64,000 nucleotides of DNA, from contig JAHHHU010000017.1 in NCBI GenBank assembly GCA_019359175.1, positions 43,009 to 107,008 of the forward strand. The letters are read 5' to 3'. Made by a program: the position numbers and the translations under genes. The notes under the pieces were generated by a model. The model was given only the letters and a program-made list of their open reading frames with translations, was not told the origin of the DNA and searched no databases. Below are positions 28,444 through 37,894 of the stretch, piece by piece (the first letter of the stretch is position 1; the number at the start of each line of letters is the position of its first letter). The DNA comes from Phormidium tanganyikae FI6-MK23 (GTDB lineage Bacteria > Cyanobacteriota > Cyanobacteriia > Leptolyngbyales > Leptolyngbyaceae).

Positions 28444-30714
28444 ATGAATGATCGCGGTTTTAAGCGGAATTGGTTTCCACTCCTTTTGGGCGCGGGCGTT
28501 CTTGTATTTGCCCACTACACAGCGTTGCTATTTCGGATATACCCAGCCGTTTCGCTGTGGTTTCCACCGTCGGGAGTGGCGATCGCGTTAGCCATTTGGT
28601 TTGGTCCCCCTGCCGCGATTGTGACCGGAATCGTTTCTACACTCGTTGCGCCGATTTGGGGCATTCAGGGCTGGATGCAGTGGGTAGGCTGGGCAGATGC
28701 GATCGAACCCTTGATCGCATGGTGGCTGTATCGTCGATTTTGGCAGCGATCTCTCTTACTCAATCGCTTAAAAGATGTGAGTGCCTTTCTCTTAAGTGCG
28801 CCTGTTCTTGCTTGTGCGAGTTCTGCGATCGTCGGTAGTTTAATCTTAGCGACGATTGGCAAAATGTCTTGGCAAAGCGTAGGAAACTCAATTCTACCCT
28901 GGTGGCTAGGAAATGCGATCGGGACGATGGTAATTGCTCCGATCGCGCTATTAACATTGACTCCGATTTTGCAGCGATGGAACTGGCTTTCGGAATCTCC
29001 GAGTACTCCTGTTATCCAACCGGATTCGCCCCGTATGCGGGCTGAAAAGATCGCAATTATTAGTTTATGTATTGCAATCGCGCTGTTGAGCGTTGCCCAA
29101 ACGAGTCGGGGTGGCTTTGCGTTTCAGCAATTTTCGTTTCTCAATTTTGTGCCGCTCCTTTGGGCAGCAATGCGATTTGGAGCGGTGGGTGGTGCAGGCA
29201 CGGCAAGCTTTTGTGTGATTGCAGCATTGTTCAGCTATGTGCTGAAATATCCCCATATGTTGAGCTTGTCAGAGTTTCCGGTTGATGTAGGGGTGCTAAC
29301 GGTTCATAAACTTAGTCTATTAATGCAATGTGTGATTGGTTTATTAACTGGAACTGCGGTCACTCAGCAAACCCAGGCACAAGTCAAACTTGCAATTTCT
29401 CAAGTGCAAATTGCAGAATATGAAGCGCGATCGCGCTTAAACGAGATTTTAGAACACACCAATCAAGCATTGGCACAGACGAATGCTCAATTGAAGCAAA
29501 CCAATCGCGAAAAAGATGAACTATTACTGCGAGAGCAATCCGCACGATCGCAAGCTGAAGCTGCAAACCGAATCAAAGATGAATTTCTAGCAGTGGTTTC
29601 CCACGAACTCCGAACCCCATTGAATCCGATTCTGGGTTGGTCAAGGTTATTGCTTGGGGGCAAGCTCGATCCGGTCGCAACACATAAGGCACTTGAAACC
29701 ATCGATCGCAATGCTAAACTGCAATCGCAATTGATCGAAGACTTGCTAGATGTCTCTCGAATTCTGCGCGGTAAGCTAGTGCTGCGGAAGATTGAGCTTG
29801 ATGTTGGATTAGTCATTCGATCCGCGATCGAGACAGTGCGACTCTCCGCAGAAGCAAAAGAGATTCCTATTACGTTTGTCTCTCCAAGTTCAGAGCCTAG
29901 AATCCTAGTTCACGGTGATCCGAATCGATTGCAGCAAGTCATGGTGAATCTGCTGACCAATGCGATTAAGTTTACGCCGCAGAATGGACAAGTCACGATC
30001 GCATTAGAACATGGCTCAGAGTTTGTCCAAATCAGCGTGAGTGACACTGGGAAAGGCATTCATCCAGACTTTTTACCGTATGTGTTTGAGCGATTTCGGC
30101 AGGAGGATAGTGGAACGACTCGAAACTTTGGTGGATTGGGTTTAGGATTAGCGATCGTGCGTCATTTGGTCGAACTGCATCACGGCGAGATTGAAGCAAA
30201 AAGCGATGGCGTGAATTGCGGAGCTACCTTTATCGTAAAGCTTCCTCCTGCGAACTTTAACGCTAAAGTTCTACTTCCCGAAGCGACTTCAACGGCTCCT
30301 CAAGCGACAGGGGTTTTGAAGAGTCGAAAGATTTTGATCGTGGATGATGACGCAGATACCAGAGAATTATTGCAGTATATTCTGGAGACTGAGCAAGCGA
30401 GTGTTTCGCTCAGTGCATCTGCTCAAGATGCAATCGCTCAACTCCAGGCATTTGTTCCAGATTTGATTATTAGTGACATTAGTATGCCTGAGATGGATGG
30501 CTATCGTTTTATTCAGTACATTCGCACTGCACAATCTAACCGCCGCATTCCTGCGATCGCACTCACTGCAAATGCCAGAGAAGAAGATCGACTGAGTGCG
30601 ATCGCTGCTGGGTTTGATAGTCATGTTGCAAAGCCGATTGTGATTGAGGTTCTATTTGCTGAGATTAGAAAGCTATTTCAATTCTCGCATCCTGTTTCTT
30701 CGCAATCGCGTTAG
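28444..30714 (+). CDS. MASE1 hybrid histidine kinase with C-terminal receiver
   Basis: A 756-residue membrane-bound hybrid kinase. Residues 1-300 form a MASE1 sensor of about eight transmembrane helices (WFPPSGVAIALAIWFGPPAA). A coiled coil (KLAISQVQIAEYEAR) leads to HisKA with H387 in VVSHELRTPLNP. The HATPase_c domain has GLGLGLAIVRHLVELHHG. A receiver at about 625-745 has D678 in ISDISMPEMDG. MASE1 domains sense an unknown intracellular or membrane-linked signal. No partner gene is adjacent. Its kinase core is closely similar in style to the hybrids at 38437, 43408 and 49716. Confidence 0.9.
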   Translation: MNDRGFKRNWFPLLLGAGVLVFAHYTALLFRIYPAVSLWFPPSGVAIALAIWFGPPAAIVTGIVSTLVAPIWGIQGWMQWVGWADAIEPLIAWWLYRRFWQRSLLLNRLKDVSAFLLSAPVLACASSAIVGSLILATIGKMSWQSVGNSILPWWLGNAIGTMVIAPIALLTLTPILQRWNWLSESPSTPVIQPDSPRMRAEKIAIISLCIAIALLSVAQTSRGGFAFQQFSFLNFVPLLWAAMRFGAVGGAGTASFCVIAALFSYVLKYPHMLSLSEFPVDVGVLTVHKLSLLMQCVIGLLTGTAVTQQTQAQVKLAISQVQIAEYEARSRLNEILEHTNQALAQTNAQLKQTNREKDELLLREQSARSQAEAANRIKDEFLAVVSHELRTPLNPILGWSRLLLGGKLDPVATHKALETIDRNAKLQSQLIEDLLDVSRILRGKLVLRKIELDVGLVIRSAIETVRLSAEAKEIPITFVSPSSEPRILVHGDPNRLQQVMVNLLTNAIKFTPQNGQVTIALEHGSEFVQISVSDTGKGIHPDFLPYVFERFRQEDSGTTRNFGGLGLGLAIVRHLVELHHGEIEAKSDGVNCGATFIVKLPPANFNAKVLLPEATSTAPQATGVLKSRKILIVDDDADTRELLQYILETEQASVSLSASAQDAIAQLQAFVPDLIISDISMPEMDGYRFIQYIRTAQSNRRIPAIALTANAREEDRLSAIAAGFDSHVAKPIVIEVLFAEIRKLFQFSHPVSSQSR

Positions 30715-30872
30715 AGGATAGTTTTTTCAGCACAAATCAGAGGAGTGGGAACGTGATCCCTCTTACGCTGGGCATCTTTGACCGATGCTATCCCATTAGA
30801 TATTGATCTAACTCATGCTCATCTCGGTCGAACTATTCTGCCCAATGGTGCTTCTTCTGATCACTAACATCT

Positions 30873-31526
30873 TTATGCTGGTTTTCTCAAGGCTAGTGCA
30901 ATAAAGGTGTAGTGCTTTTCATACCAAGAAACCGTTGTTTCAGTACAAGCTGGAACCTCGTTGTTGTGATTTAAGAGAAAACCGTGAGTTTTCGCAATCT
31001 CGATCGCGGATTCAATTTCCACTTGCGAGAAGACTGTCCAAGCTAGTCCAAAGGGCTGAATTGATTGATCGATCGAAATTTTCGTTTGCCAATAATCAGT
31101 GGTTACAAACAGTAGTCCACCTGGTTTAAGCAGTCGATAAGCTTCACGGAAAAAAGCATTCAGATTAACCCCGTGTTCAATCACAGAAATACTGACAGCA
31201 ACATCAAAAGAACTATCCGAAAAGGAAGTTGCGGTCAAGTCCCCCTGATAAAGCTGATAGGCTCCGTCAACGGTTGGTTTGATCGTTAGATCAATGCCGT
31301 GTAGAGCCCGAAAACCCAGCGCTGCTAAAAGCTCAAGCGTACAACAGTCACCACAGCCTAAATCGAGAATTTTGGATTGTCGATCGACATTAGGCGCTTG
31401 TAAAAGTTGGGCAAGCAACCACTGATCCCAATTCTTCTGAATCGTAATGTGGGTGGGCAAGCTTGACTGTTGCAAAGCTTGGGTTGCTGTTTCAATTTCT
31501 GTCCAATTCTGTAGTACTTGAATCAT
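30873..31526 (-). CDS. Class I SAM-dependent methyltransferase
   Basis: A 217-residue protein with the SAM-binding glycine-rich motif ILDLGCGDCCTLELL (about residues 57-71), the acidic GIDLT after the second strand, and the post-motif LLKPGGLLFVTTDYW. The substrate is unknown. It is monocistronic on the minus strand; the region beyond its start is the minisatellite. Confidence 0.85.
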   Translation of the reverse strand: MIQVLQNWTEIETATQALQQSSLPTHITIQKNWDQWLLAQLLQAPNVDRQSKILDLGCGDCCTLELLAALGFRALHGIDLTIKPTVDGAYQLYQGDLTATSFSDSSFDVAVSISVIEHGVNLNAFFREAYRLLKPGGLLFVTTDYWQTKISIDQSIQPFGLAWTVFSQVEIESAIEIAKTHGFLLNHNNEVPACTETTVSWYEKHYTFIALALRKPA

Positions 31527-31678
31527 CAGGTAAATCTTCCTTTTGCAAGCTCATTTCATCCAATCGCTTGTTCTTTCGACATCTGCCGCATGATAGATGC
31601 TTTTGCATTGTTGAATAGAATACTAATCTTTGTTGGTGTCAACCTGTAATTTCTTTGTGATTGGATTTAGTGATTAAA

Positions 31679-32036
31679 GGCGATGTGCAACTTTCACACT
31701 TGAATCTGTTTATCTCAATGACGAAGTGCTGAACCTCAACGGCGATGCTTTTTGTCTCAATGGCGAAGTGTTGAATCTCAATGACGAAGTGCTGAACCTC
31801 AACGGCGAGTCTGTATTATCTCAATGACGAAGTGCTGAACCTCAACGGCGATGCTTTTTGTCTCAACGGCGAAGTGCTGAATCTCAGCAACAAAGCGCTG
31901 AACCTCAACGGCGAGTCTGTATTATCTCAATGACGAAGTGCTGAACCTCAACGACGATGCTTTTTGTCCCAATGACGAAGCGCTGAATCTCAGTGACAAA
32001 GCGCTGAACCTCAACCTATTAAAGTTGCACATCACC
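31679..32036. repeat. 21-bp minisatellite in a 106-bp higher-order array, flanked by inverted repeats
   Basis: Fourteen units of about 21 bp, consensus ctcaaygrcgaagtgctgaay, run from 31714 to 32009. They form a higher-order unit of 106 bp (five units, one of 22 bp): copies begin at 31714, 31820 and 31926, the last incomplete. The array is bracketed by a 16-bp inverted repeat with one mismatch (ggcgatgtgcaacttt at 31679-31694 and its complement at 32021-32036). One frame reads as LNDEVLN-type heptads but has no start and meets stops at the 22-bp units, so I do not call it coding. This accounts for the gene-free stretch 31527-32070. Confidence 0.9.
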
Positions 32037-32070
32037 TGATTAAGAGAATACATTCGTATTTCTAATAAAT

Positions 32071-33213
32071 TTAGAAGCCAAAACTGAGGCGATCGGGCAA
32101 ATTGACTTGATGCGCTTCGAGCAGGGACGGAACTTCAAGACGATCGAATAATTGCTCGATCACAATCTCTGGTACAGGGGCGGGACGTTGAGCATTTTGC
32201 TGAAGTACCGTTTGCCAAGGAACTTCGACATAGACAATCCGAATCCGGGCACGATACGAAGCAAACAAATCAATTAAGCCCGATCGAAGCTGGTGAGAAA
32301 TGTTCGTTGCATTCCAAATAAACGAAGTCTGCAACCGCAATTTCTCTTTCGCTTCTCGCCTTGCCGCTTGAATCACAACGCTCTGATCGCCTTCAGGAGA
32401 AACATTCAGGTCTTGCCGAAGTCGATCGAGTGAAATCACGGGATAGTCTTGAGCATGATGCTCAATCCAATGGTCTTTTCCGGCTCCCGGTAAGCCTGAC
32501 ATGAGAATCACTTCACAACAAGTATCATCAAACGCAGCATAGTCAAGATTACCCTCTTCTTTGCGGAAGTAAATGAATCGGCTATGATCCGACGCAAACG
32601 ATCGCGGTTGTTGCCAACATTCATTCTCCTGACAAAACTCACGAAAGAATGCGATCGTATCGAGCAATCTAGCTTGATCGGCACAGATCCGCCCGCGCGC
32701 GTCCCCTTCTGCCATTAGTGCTAACCAATCACAGCGACTCGCATAGCTTGCTGCAATTACAGCCCGTTGTGGATTCGGCTTATCCCAAAACCAAATCGGC
32801 AAGCTCCCTAATTGCACGATCGACACGATCGCTTCTCGAATCGCAAACGGTGCATCCAAGTCACGCAAAATGCGACGAGTAAGTTTTGCGCCTTGCCGCA
32901 CGTGCCCTTTACTCGTCAGCCGTCCTTCTACAGTCTGTGTTGCTTGTGGCTTCGCGACATCATGCAGTAAAGCGGCTGCAAATAGAATCGATTGTTCCAC
33001 GCGAGAAAGGTGCTGCCATGTGGAAAGGGAAACGAGTGCTTCACAGACAAGCTTTGTATGAGTGAGAACATCACCCTCAGCATGGTAAATCGGATCTTGA
33101 GGACAAGCGGCAAGCGATCGCAGCCATTTAAACCGAGAAGTTAAGGTCGTCCAATCGATCGCTTGATTTACTTCTGGACAGCCTGGAAATGTCCAAGATA
33201 AATTCGTGTTCAT
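32071..33213 (-). CDS. HD-domain and polynucleotide-kinase-like P-loop fusion protein
   Basis: A 380-residue protein. The N-terminal half (about 45-200) is an HD hydrolase-like domain with the HD pair in ALLHDVAKP and further His residues (SKGHVRQGAK), resembling the HD region of CCA-adding enzymes. The C-terminal half is a P-loop kinase like T4 polynucleotide kinase with Walker A GLPGAGKDHW, SLDRLR, and a lid ending NATNISHQLRSGL. Such fusions suggest RNA end repair (inference). The ATG at 33213 is preferred to an upstream one at 33252. No RNA ligase gene is visible next to it; only a short open frame lies upstream (33128-33322). Confidence 0.78.
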   Translation of the reverse strand: MNTNLSWTFPGCPEVNQAIDWTTLTSRFKWLRSLAACPQDPIYHAEGDVLTHTKLVCEALVSLSTWQHLSRVEQSILFAAALLHDVAKPQATQTVEGRLTSKGHVRQGAKLTRRILRDLDAPFAIREAIVSIVQLGSLPIWFWDKPNPQRAVIAASYASRCDWLALMAEGDARGRICADQARLLDTIAFFREFCQENECWQQPRSFASDHSRFIYFRKEEGNLDYAAFDDTCCEVILMSGLPGAGKDHWIEHHAQDYPVISLDRLRQDLNVSPEGDQSVVIQAARREAKEKLRLQTSFIWNATNISHQLRSGLIDLFASYRARIRIVYVEVPWQTVLQQNAQRPAPVPEIVIEQLFDRLEVPSLLEAHQVNLPDRLSFGF

Positions 33214-33525
33214 AGTAATTGATGAATGATGGAATAGCAAACAGATCAACATCTGTCTGTAATTGATTCGGAATAATCGGACGACTGAGCCAATGGCTTC
33301 TCGATTGCAGAATGGTGGTCAAGAAATCAGCCCGTGCATACTTGTCCCGCTCTATCGTCCAGTCATCTGGCTCCCTTCATCAATTCACTAGAAGTGAGCG
33401 ACGGGGGTAAGTCTGGATATAATGAAACGAGTTTTTTATGGGATGGTGAGCAGTAAAAAACCCGTTCCACCATCTTTTTCTACCTAATTTAATTTTTGAA
33501 TACGTCTAAACAATTGACTCCTCTT

Positions 33526-35424
33526 ATGCAAGTTCAGTCTTCATTAACTTGGCAGACCCTGATTAAGTTATTGTTCCGAATGATCGGGATATTCATCGTC
33601 TCTGCCTTGTTGACTTACGGGCATATTGTAGGGCAGGCGCAGTTTGCTACTCAAGAACAGCTTCAGAAATACGTCATTGAGCGGGGCAAGCGCGAGGAAG
33701 CAATTTTTCAGCTCGCCGCCGATCGCCACATTTTGCTCAAGCAAGCCTTTGCCACTGTCGCTGCCCAGCCCGCTGAAACCCTAACACCGCTATTTGCCTG
33801 GTCAGATGGCACCCATCGCAATTTTCCAGAACACCAGGATCTGCACCAGTTTGAGAGTGAGTCAAAGTCATCTGTTTTTGTGGGGCGAGATGTTCCTCTA
33901 AGTTCAACGCTCTACCGTCAAATTCGGCGGTTTGAACAGTTGCTCTTGCAGTATGCACCCGCATGGCGTGATCGCTTCGTTAATACTTGGATTGTGTCGC
34001 CAGAAAACGTCGCTGTCACTTACTGGCCTGAGATACCCGGCCCGTTGATGGTCGCAGGTGATTTTGATGTCCACAATGAAAAGTTTTTCTACCTATCTGA
34101 CCGAAACCATGACCCACAGCGGCAAACAACGTGGACTGATGCTTATCAAGACCCAGCCAGCCCTGATTGGATTGTTTCGGTAGTCACGCCGATCGACGAT
34201 GCTACGGGACAGCATATTGCCAGCATTGGCAACGATATTGTGTTGAACAGTTTGATCGAACGCACCAACGCCGATCGTTTAGCAGGAACCTATAACTTGA
34301 TTGTGCGAGAGGATGGCAATTTGATTGCTCATCCCGATTTTACGTCCCAAATTGCGGCAAAGCGCGGAACGTTAAAGGTTCAAGATCTGGCTGATGCCCA
34401 TCTCAGTCGGATTTTTACTTTGATTCAGTCTGGAAATGATGCCGACGGGACTGGAAACGGTGCGCGAGTGATTGAGAACGTTCGCGATCGCGAATACATC
34501 ACGTTTACTCGGCTAGCGGGGCCCAACTGGTATTTTGCGACAGTCTATCCCCAATCCCTCATGCAGGGTAGCGCTTGGAGCGCAGCACAATTCGTTTTGC
34601 TCTCTGGCGGAATTGCGCTATTGGTAGAGATGGTGCTGATCTACCGTACCTTGAGCACTCAAGTCACCCAACCGCTGGCTCAACTTCTGCAATCAACGCA
34701 ACAGTTAACTGAGGGCAATTTCGAGGTGCAGTTGCCAGCCTTGAGACAGGACGAGATCGGTCAACTGTCGATCGCATTTATCCAAATGTCAGACACACTA
34801 AAAGACCTGTTTGTCACCCTAGAGAATCGGGTTGCTCAGCGGACAGTTGAGCTAGAAGCTGCCAATCAAGAGCTTCAGCGATTATCGCGTCTAGACGGGC
34901 TAACTCAGGTTGCGAACCGACGGTATTTTGACGAGTACCTAGCTCAAGAATGGCTGCAGCTACGGCGGGAACAGCAACCGCTGGGGCTGATTCTCTGCGA
35001 TGTTGACTTTTTCAAACAGTACAATGACTGTTACGGTCACCTGATAGGAGATGACTGTTTGCAGCGCGTGGCACAGCAGCTCAAACTCGCAGTTGCTCGT
35101 CCTGTCGATCTGGTTGCACGCTACGGTGGCGAAGAGTTTGCCGTGATTTTACCCAACACCCCGCTGGATGGGGTCGTTACTGTTGCCCAAAAAATTCAAT
35201 CCCAAATTCGGCAAGCCCAGATCCAGCATTCTGGCTCTAAAATTAGCCAATTTGTGACGTTGAGCTTGGGCGTTGTCAGTTTCATACCCAATTCAGAAAA
35301 AACCTTTGTATCGCTGGTTAAGCAGGCTGACGAAGCGCTCTACCTGGCAAAACAGCAGGGGCGCGATCGACTACAGGTGGCGCGTCATTCACATTCAATC
35401 TCTGGCGTTGAAGCAAGGGACTAA
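33526..35424 (+). CDS. Membrane diguanylate cyclase with periplasmic sensor, HAMP and GGDEF
   Basis: A 632-residue protein that should make cyclic di-GMP. A transmembrane helix (about 15-36) is followed by a large extracytoplasmic Cache-like sensor, a second helix near residue 350, HAMP (about 370-425), a coiled coil and a GGDEF domain. The active site is GGEEF at residues 534-538, and the product-inhibition I-site RPVD (525-528) is in the proper place 5 residues before it. The ATG at 33526 is chosen over a TTG at 33496. It is the last gene before the tRNA half-gene. Confidence 0.9.
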   Translation: MQVQSSLTWQTLIKLLFRMIGIFIVSALLTYGHIVGQAQFATQEQLQKYVIERGKREEAIFQLAADRHILLKQAFATVAAQPAETLTPLFAWSDGTHRNFPEHQDLHQFESESKSSVFVGRDVPLSSTLYRQIRRFEQLLLQYAPAWRDRFVNTWIVSPENVAVTYWPEIPGPLMVAGDFDVHNEKFFYLSDRNHDPQRQTTWTDAYQDPASPDWIVSVVTPIDDATGQHIASIGNDIVLNSLIERTNADRLAGTYNLIVREDGNLIAHPDFTSQIAAKRGTLKVQDLADAHLSRIFTLIQSGNDADGTGNGARVIENVRDREYITFTRLAGPNWYFATVYPQSLMQGSAWSAAQFVLLSGGIALLVEMVLIYRTLSTQVTQPLAQLLQSTQQLTEGNFEVQLPALRQDEIGQLSIAFIQMSDTLKDLFVTLENRVAQRTVELEAANQELQRLSRLDGLTQVANRRYFDEYLAQEWLQLRREQQPLGLILCDVDFFKQYNDCYGHLIGDDCLQRVAQQLKLAVARPVDLVARYGGEEFAVILPNTPLDGVVTVAQKIQSQIRQAQIQHSGSKISQFVTLSLGVVSFIPNSEKTFVSLVKQADEALYLAKQQGRDRLQVARHSHSISGVEARD

Positions 35425-35443
35425 TCCCCAATGTTTCAGTCTA

Positions 35444-35489
35444 TGGAGCTAAGGGGAGTCGAACCCCTGACCTTCTCAATGCCATTGAG
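35444..35489 (-). tRNA. 3' half of tRNA-Ala(GGC), probable attachment site
   Basis: The complement reads an anticodon loop ATGGCAT (anticodon GGC) with 4 bp of its stem, the AAGGTC variable region, the T arm AGGGGTTCGACTCCCCT and the acceptor 3' end TAGCTCCA without CCA. It closely follows the layout of known bacterial tRNA-Ala(GGC). The D arm and 5' acceptor strand are absent: homology stops in the anticodon stem at 35489. This is what tyrosine-integrase elements leave at one end when inserted in a tRNA gene. It cannot make a functional tRNA. Confidence 0.85.
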
Positions 35490-35625
35490 TAATGTCTGTA
35501 CCCACAGAGCTTATGCAGAAGAAGTTTCAGCGGTCGCAATAACAGCAGTACCAATTTCGTACCAACTAAAAAAGCAGGGAATTAGGACTCGTTTCTTATT
35601 TATTATTATCCTTCTTCTTTAAATG

Positions 35626-35738
35626 GTAACTTTGGTAACTCTAGTAACTTATAAGGAAAAGTCCATACACATCAGGGGTTTCAGAAGTTACTATTTTTTT
35701 CAAGATATAGTAACTTTGAATAACTAACTTGGTAACTT
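35626..35738. promoter_or_regulatory. GTAACTT repeat cluster, candidate integrase arm sites
   Basis: The heptamer GTAACTT or a one-base variant appears in direct orientation at 35626, 35635, 35644, 35710 and 35732 and inverted at 35685-35691. It lies 140-250 bp from the tRNA half-gene. Arm-type binding sites of tyrosine integrases form such clusters. The rest of 35490-35902 holds no gene I can support. Confidence 0.5.
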
Positions 35739-35776
35739 CCCCCAGACTGGGCAGAATTCCCCGCCCAAAGCGAAAC

Positions 35777-35825
35777 CCCGTCGATCGCGCCCTGGGTGAG
35801 AGGTCGATCGACGGGATGAGTAAAA
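35777..35825. terminator. Long hairpin beside the attachment region
   Basis: Perfect 11-bp inverted repeat cccgtcgatcg / cgatcgacggg (35777-35787, 35815-35825). No T run. It may be a terminator or a protein-binding structure. Confidence 0.35.
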
Positions 35826-35838
35826 TTGAGCAGTAAAA

Positions 35839-35879
35839 AGCCGATCGCGGTTGCTCGGATGGAAAGAGCGCGATCGGCT
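35839..35879 (-). terminator. Hairpin terminator
   Basis: Perfect 11-bp inverted repeat agccgatcgcg / cgcgatcggct (35839-35849, 35869-35879), followed by TTTTA on the minus strand and preceding the small gene at 35903. Confidence 0.45.
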
Positions 35880-35902
35880 AGAAAAATACTTAGGTATTAA
35901 TT

Positions 35903-36256
35903 ATGTTTCAAAAAGGTTTTGGCAGGAAGCCCGACATTTTCCCATTGAAAATCTACACAGAGCCATCCTATTTAGAGGGGCAGATTCGGCTTTGTCTGGG
36001 GCATGTCGAGACGGATAAAGCAGTGATCGTGGAAACGTACTTTCCAGACGAAATCGCCAAAGCAGAGCGAAAATTCAGAGCGTGGCTAGTGCAGCATCCG
36101 AAAGCGGTCAGTTTGAACGACATTGAGAACTGGTCGCTCTCGAAGATGGGCAAAATCCTCAGCGGTGTAAAAATGTCTCGATCCACAAAGGAGATGAAAC
36201 CGCCATCCTCGGAACCTCTCATCTTTTCAGTGTTAACGACTCAAACGCCTCTCTGA
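35903..36256 (+). CDS. Hypothetical protein, accessory element gene
   Basis: A 117-residue protein I do not recognise. It begins MFQKGFGRKPDIFPLKIYTE and has a mixed alpha/beta core to about residue 90, then a polar tail rich in Ser and Pro. No membrane segment or known motif. It is the first gene inside the putative island and converges on the terminase small subunit gene. ATG is preceded by an A/T-rich stretch without a strong ribosome binding site. Confidence 0.55.
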   Translation: MFQKGFGRKPDIFPLKIYTEPSYLEGQIRLCLGHVETDKAVIVETYFPDEIAKAERKFRAWLVQHPKAVSLNDIENWSLSKMGKILSGVKMSRSTKEMKPPSSEPLIFSVLTTQTPL

Positions 36257-36330
36257 GCCTACACCCCACCAAACACGATCGCGCTTCTCCATTACCGTTT
36301 TGGGCGCAACCAGAAGCGCGATCGTATTTT

Positions 36331-36939
36331 CTATCCTTTCTCCAGTCGATCAACTCTCCAACCGCTAGGCTGATTTGAATCTTCTTTCAGCACCAAATTA
36401 AATCGCGCTAGACCTGCAACGATCGAGTTCCAGTCTGAATCGATGCCGTAATAACTTGCGAGTAATTTCAGAGCCGCTTCTTTGTTATGCAATTCAAGCT
36501 CAAAGTCCAGTGATTCCCCAACTTTTTCGCCATCTTTGCCGAACATGGGACGCTTACGACCTTTCACCCGTCTGATCGCTTGCGCCTGCTCAGAGGGAAT
36601 CTCAGAGGAGGGCTTGAAATCAATGCTGTCACTTGTCCAGCTTGCGACATCCTTGATATTGGTAAATGCGATCGTCTTCAGTTGGGCGATCACCTCTAAC
36701 AGAGTGTGATCGGTTGCCTGTACCAGTTTTGCCCGTCTGGTTGCGAGGTATGTCTGAACGCGATCGTCTGTTAGCAGGCGATAACTTTGCTTGCGTAGCG
36801 CGTCTGAATTCCCTGCGTACCCTGCTGCTTTCACCGCTTCCAGGGGGTTCATTGAGACGAAATAAGCATCAGCGAATCGTCTCGCTCGTTCCGGGATTGC
36901 AGTCGATCGTGTTTTCGCCATTGGGACATTAAAGGACAT
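36331..36939 (-). CDS. Phage terminase small subunit (Terminase_2 family)
   Basis: A 202-residue protein with the typical small-subunit layout: helix-turn-helix start (FADAYFVSMNPLEAVKAAGYAG), LTDDRVQTYLATRRA, then IKDVASWTSDSIDF and KAAALKLL-like NKEAALKLLASYYG near the C terminus. It would recognise phage DNA ends for packaging. An internal ATG at 36921 is an equal start choice. No large subunit follows on the same strand, so the packaging genes here are incomplete. Confidence 0.8.
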   Translation of the reverse strand: MSFNVPMAKTRSTAIPERARRFADAYFVSMNPLEAVKAAGYAGNSDALRKQSYRLLTDDRVQTYLATRRAKLVQATDHTLLEVIAQLKTIAFTNIKDVASWTSDSIDFKPSSEIPSEQAQAIRRVKGRKRPMFGKDGEKVGESLDFELELHNKEAALKLLASYYGIDSDWNSIVAGLARFNLVLKEDSNQPSGWRVDRLEKG

Positions 36940-36959
36940 TAATCTCTCAATTTTGATGA

Positions 36960-36993
36960 GAACCCCGCACTTCTAAACGGAAGTGCGGGGTTC
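36960..36993. terminator. Hairpin between integrase remnant and terminase gene
   Basis: Perfect 14-bp inverted repeat gaaccccgcacttc / gaagtgcggggttc (36960-36973, 36980-36993) with a 6-nt loop, a terminator-like structure at the end of the minus-strand integrase remnant. Confidence 0.55.
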
Positions 36994-37037
36994 TGTTGTG
37001 AAATGTCAATCAACATTCTGAGGGCGAAGTGCGATCG

Positions 37038-37306
37038 TTAGCGCGATCTCCTGGCGATTTTCTGAAGTGCTGACAATGCTTTCTCATCATCTGCATCTAA
37101 ATAATGAGACAGCGAGGCTAAATCCTTGTGTCCGGTGATTTGGGCGATATCGGCAAGGGTTAAGCCTTCTCTGCTTAAGTGGGTTGCCATTGACCGTCTA
37201 AAGCTGTGAGTCGATGCGCCTGTGATTCCCAACAGGTCAAACACATCTCGGAATGCGGCATCGACCGACTGACGACTGATGCTTTGCCGCTGGCTGCCGT
37301 CCGTGT
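37038..37306 (-). pseudogene. Tyrosine recombinase, C-terminal fragment cut by an IS1-type element
   Basis: About 89 residues of the catalytic C terminus: THSFRRSMATHL (His and Arg), ITGHKDLASLSHYLD (second His and the nucleophilic Tyr). The N-terminal arm-binding and core-binding domains and the first catalytic Arg are missing. The sequence joins abruptly to IS1-type transposase DNA near 37307-37320. It was probably the integrase of the element whose attachment site lies at 35444. The fragment cannot recombine by itself. Confidence 0.8.
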
Positions 37307-37890
37307 TTTTCCGACCGCTCGATGGTGTCTGCTGGGTAGCACTGCCCGATACGCTGCCCAAAAATCGGTGTAAGCAACAGCGCACTGGCGATAGACCGGT
37401 GGCAAGGATTCCCACAGTTTACCTGCTGCTGCTGCATCGCGCGCGCCAATGTAAGCTCCTACAACTTCGCGGGTGTCTTCATCAAGAGCCAACCAGACCC
37501 ACTGCTTGTTCCCTTTGTTGTCCACGAATGACCATAGCTCATCACATTAAATCGTTAGCCTCCCTTTTTTTTAGGGGTCACCTGCACTTGGCGTGGCACG
37601 TTCGCGTATTTCTCATTGATGTAAGTTTGCAACCATTGTTCAGAAACTTGGGCGGCACGAGCAATTTCAGCAAGCGAAATTCGCTCCAACAGCAATCGGT
37701 CAATCAGTTCCCGTGTGGCTTGATCAATCACCTTTTTGGTCGGTTGTTCGATGAACTGTCGTCCGCAGTCCTGGCATTTGAACCGTTGCTTACCGTTATC
37801 GATACGACCATTCTTAACGGTTTGAACAGACGCGCAAATGGGGCAGGCAAGCATGGAAGGAGGAGGGTGAGAAACTTTACTTCTCTATCA
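37307..37890 (-). mobile_element. IS1-family element, decayed and truncated
   Basis: On the minus strand, insA (37555-37854) encodes a 99-residue zinc-ribbon/HTH protein (CPICASVQTVKNG, CQDCGRQF). It ends at an A8 slippery run, where IS1 elements shift frame into insB. The insB frame (LTI-stop-CDELWSF, then VDNKGNKQWVWLALDEDT) carries a TAA at 37548-37550 where a Gln codon is expected. It breaks off after HHRAVGK at the integrase junction, losing its C-terminal catalytic part. The element is therefore dead. It was inserted in the IS240-like copy on its right. Confidence 0.8.
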
Positions 37891-37894
37891 TTAC

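Noticed and set aside
30754..30867. Short protein-like fragment ending THAHLGRTILPNG
   Set aside because: No start codon and no recognisable family; at most a gene scrap.
31714..32009. Repeat array considered as a CRISPR
   Set aside because: Units are contiguous 21-mers with no unique spacers and no cas genes nearby; it is a tandem minisatellite.
33128..33322. 64-codon minus-strand frame upstream of the HD-kinase gene
   Set aside because: It overlaps the start of the HD-kinase gene and has no family or ribosome site; mentioned only as a possible relic of a partner gene.
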